A stretch of 15,269 bases of DNA from Planctomycetota bacterium (GTDB lineage Bacteria; Planctomycetota; Phycisphaerae; WQYP01): NCBI GenBank assembly GCA_023489375.1, contig JAMDCX010000098.1, positions 1 through 15,269 on the forward strand. The letters run 5' to 3'. The notes under the pieces are model-generated. The model was not told the DNA's origin and made no database searches. It saw only the letters and a program-made list of their open reading frames with translations. Within the stretch, counting starts at the first letter, position 1. Each line of letters opens with the position of its first letter. Positions 14,827 through 15,269 of this stretch are shown piece after piece. The position numbers and the translations under genes are program-made.

Positions 14827-14932
14827 GCTTTAACCTCCTTTCTTTTCCATAAGCACCTCCGAAACTAACCGCGGATTGGTGAGGCATTATGCATTTATGA
14901 TTTCTGAAAATGCCATTTTCACCAAGTCGCAT
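14780..14932 (-). CDS. possible 50-residue ORF, copy A of a duplicated leader unit
   Basis: GAGGA lies about six bases before the ATG. The frame starts MRLGENGIFRNHKCIMPHQS and matches the N terminus of the 15026-15241 ORF without gaps: M, R, L, E5, F9, N11, M16, S20, V22 and F24 are identical. The DNA upstream of the start is also conserved, so the unit may be a structured RNA element as well as, or instead of, a gene. The shared 14-base box lies within this ORF. No known family is recognised. Confidence 0.3.
   Translation of the reverse strand: MRLGENGIFRNHKCIMPHQSAVSFGGAYGKERRLKRALWCLCSVVFRKGG
14846..14859 (-). promoter_or_regulatory. shared leader box, copy in PEP-CTERM leader
   Basis: GAGGTGCTTATGGA on the minus strand is identical to the box at 13412-13425. 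Here it can also start a six-residue frame, MEKKGG, that ends directly before the GTG of the 14671-14826 ORF. The flanking AAAGGAGGTT is a near-ideal anti-16S match. Confidence 0.45.
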
Positions 14933-14952
14933 AACATTTCCTCATCTATCTT
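14860..14952 (-). repeat. leader repeat unit, copy A
   Basis: About 90 bases align with 15163-15262. The best-conserved part is around the start codon (GAGGAAATGTTATGCGACTT here, GAGGAATTGTTATGCGGCTT there). TGAAA, TTTC, GAAAT and AATCCG blocks follow at the same spacing. It includes a 17-base odd palindrome, TGAAAATG-C-CATTTTCA, at 14905-14921. Confidence 0.55.
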
Positions 14953-14988
14953 CAGGCCGCTCTAGAATCCGATTTTTCAAGCGGCCTG
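14953..14988. repeat. 8-bp inverted repeat CAGGCCGC / GCGGCCTG
   Basis: The arms at 14953-14960 and 14981-14988 enclose 20 bases. In the minus-strand direction the stem ends just before the Shine-Dalgarno and ATG of the copy A unit, where it could act as an attenuator-like structure. No T-run follows on either strand. Confidence 0.45.
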
Positions 14989-15025
14989 TGTAACCTACAT
15001 GAAGAAGTCTATATCGTCAGTCAAG

Positions 15026-15241
15026 TCAAAACAAGTGTAATTTTACGCAAATCTTATCATCATTTGCGCAGCGATTTTCACCGCTGTTTATCAGGCTAAT
15101 GGATGGTTTTCGGTGCGGAATATGACGGCTTCCAACATGATCTGCCAATGCCACCGCCCCAGCCTCCGGAAAACCAACACCGGATTTGTAATGCATTGCG
15201 CGCTGGCAATTTCCGAAACTCATGCTTTCATCAAGCCGCAT
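15026..15241 (-). CDS. possible 71-residue ORF, copy B of a duplicated leader unit
   Basis: GAGGA lies six bases before the ATG. The product starts MRLDESMSFGNCQRAMHYKS and is related over its first 24 residues to the 50-residue ORF 309 bases downstream. The rest (about 30-71) is polar, with no membrane segment or recognisable domain. Coding status is uncertain, because the similarity extends into the untranslated upstream bases. Confidence 0.35.
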   Translation of the reverse strand: MRLDESMSFGNCQRAMHYKSGVGFPEAGAVALADHVGSRHIPHRKPSISLINSGENRCANDDKICVKLHLF

Positions 15242-15262
15242 AACAATTCCTCAATTTATCTT
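15163..15262 (-). repeat. leader repeat unit, copy B
   Basis: This is the partner of 14860-14952, with similarity running from an AAGATAAATTGAGGA upstream segment through the start codon to a GGAGG near 15163. Where copy A has its long palindrome this copy keeps only a shorter GAAA...TTTC pairing. The right edge is close to the window end, so an upstream hairpin like that of copy A could lie outside. Confidence 0.5.
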
Positions 15263-15269
15263 TTTCGCC

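Noticed and set aside
14990..15030. Sigma-70 promoter (TTGACT and GATATA on the minus strand) upstream of copy A
   Set aside because: The candidate hexamers are too close together, and alternative pairings have poor -35 matches.

Overview
The window is most likely from a member of the PVC superphylum, probably Planctomycetota of the Phycisphaerae type, with Lentisphaerota, Verrucomicrobiota or Kiritimatiellota as alternatives. The clues are a prepilin-type protein with a long N-terminal helix and a C-terminal DG motif, a PEP-CTERM sorted protein, a XylR-like LacI/AraC hybrid regulator, a GH27 enzyme with an N-terminal putative-Ig region, and repeat-rich intergenic DNA. This is inferred from family content and no taxonomic marker gene is present. 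All credible genes lie on the minus strand, so the window reads from right to left.

Right part (about 15269 to 12448): a leader of roughly 750 bases with two related short-ORF/RNA-like units, several hairpins and strong Shine-Dalgarno sequences leads into a PEP-CTERM protein gene. A GC-rich hairpin, a short leader ORF and a prepilin-like gene follow. The leaders of these two genes share an identical 14-base box, which suggests a common regulatory element or a shared origin.

Middle and left part (12271 to 2095): a sigma-70-like promoter with an 11-base palindrome between its -35 and -10 elements precedes a polysaccharide-utilisation gene set. In transcription order it has a GH92 alpha-mannosidase-family enzyme; a GH27 alpha-galactosidase-family enzyme (ATGA overlap); a previously unlisted small secreted ORF of about 78 residues that is continuous only if a -1 shift occurs on an A7 run; a secreted right-handed beta-helix protein that may be GH110-like (ATGA overlap); a class II fructose-bisphosphate-type aldolase; an L-fucose-isomerase-family isomerase; and an FGGY sugar kinase (ATGA overlap). 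The exported enzymes would release monosaccharides from an alpha-galactosylated and/or alpha-mannosylated glycan. The three cytoplasmic enzymes make an isomerase, kinase and aldolase route that splits a ketose phosphate.

Farther left is a 336-base gap with a 10-base inverted repeat, then a XylR-like regulator (574-1758) that probably controls the locus. The last 573 bases hold no convincing gene, only short tandem repeats and perfect hairpins. No transporter, mobile element, tRNA, rRNA or CRISPR array was seen.
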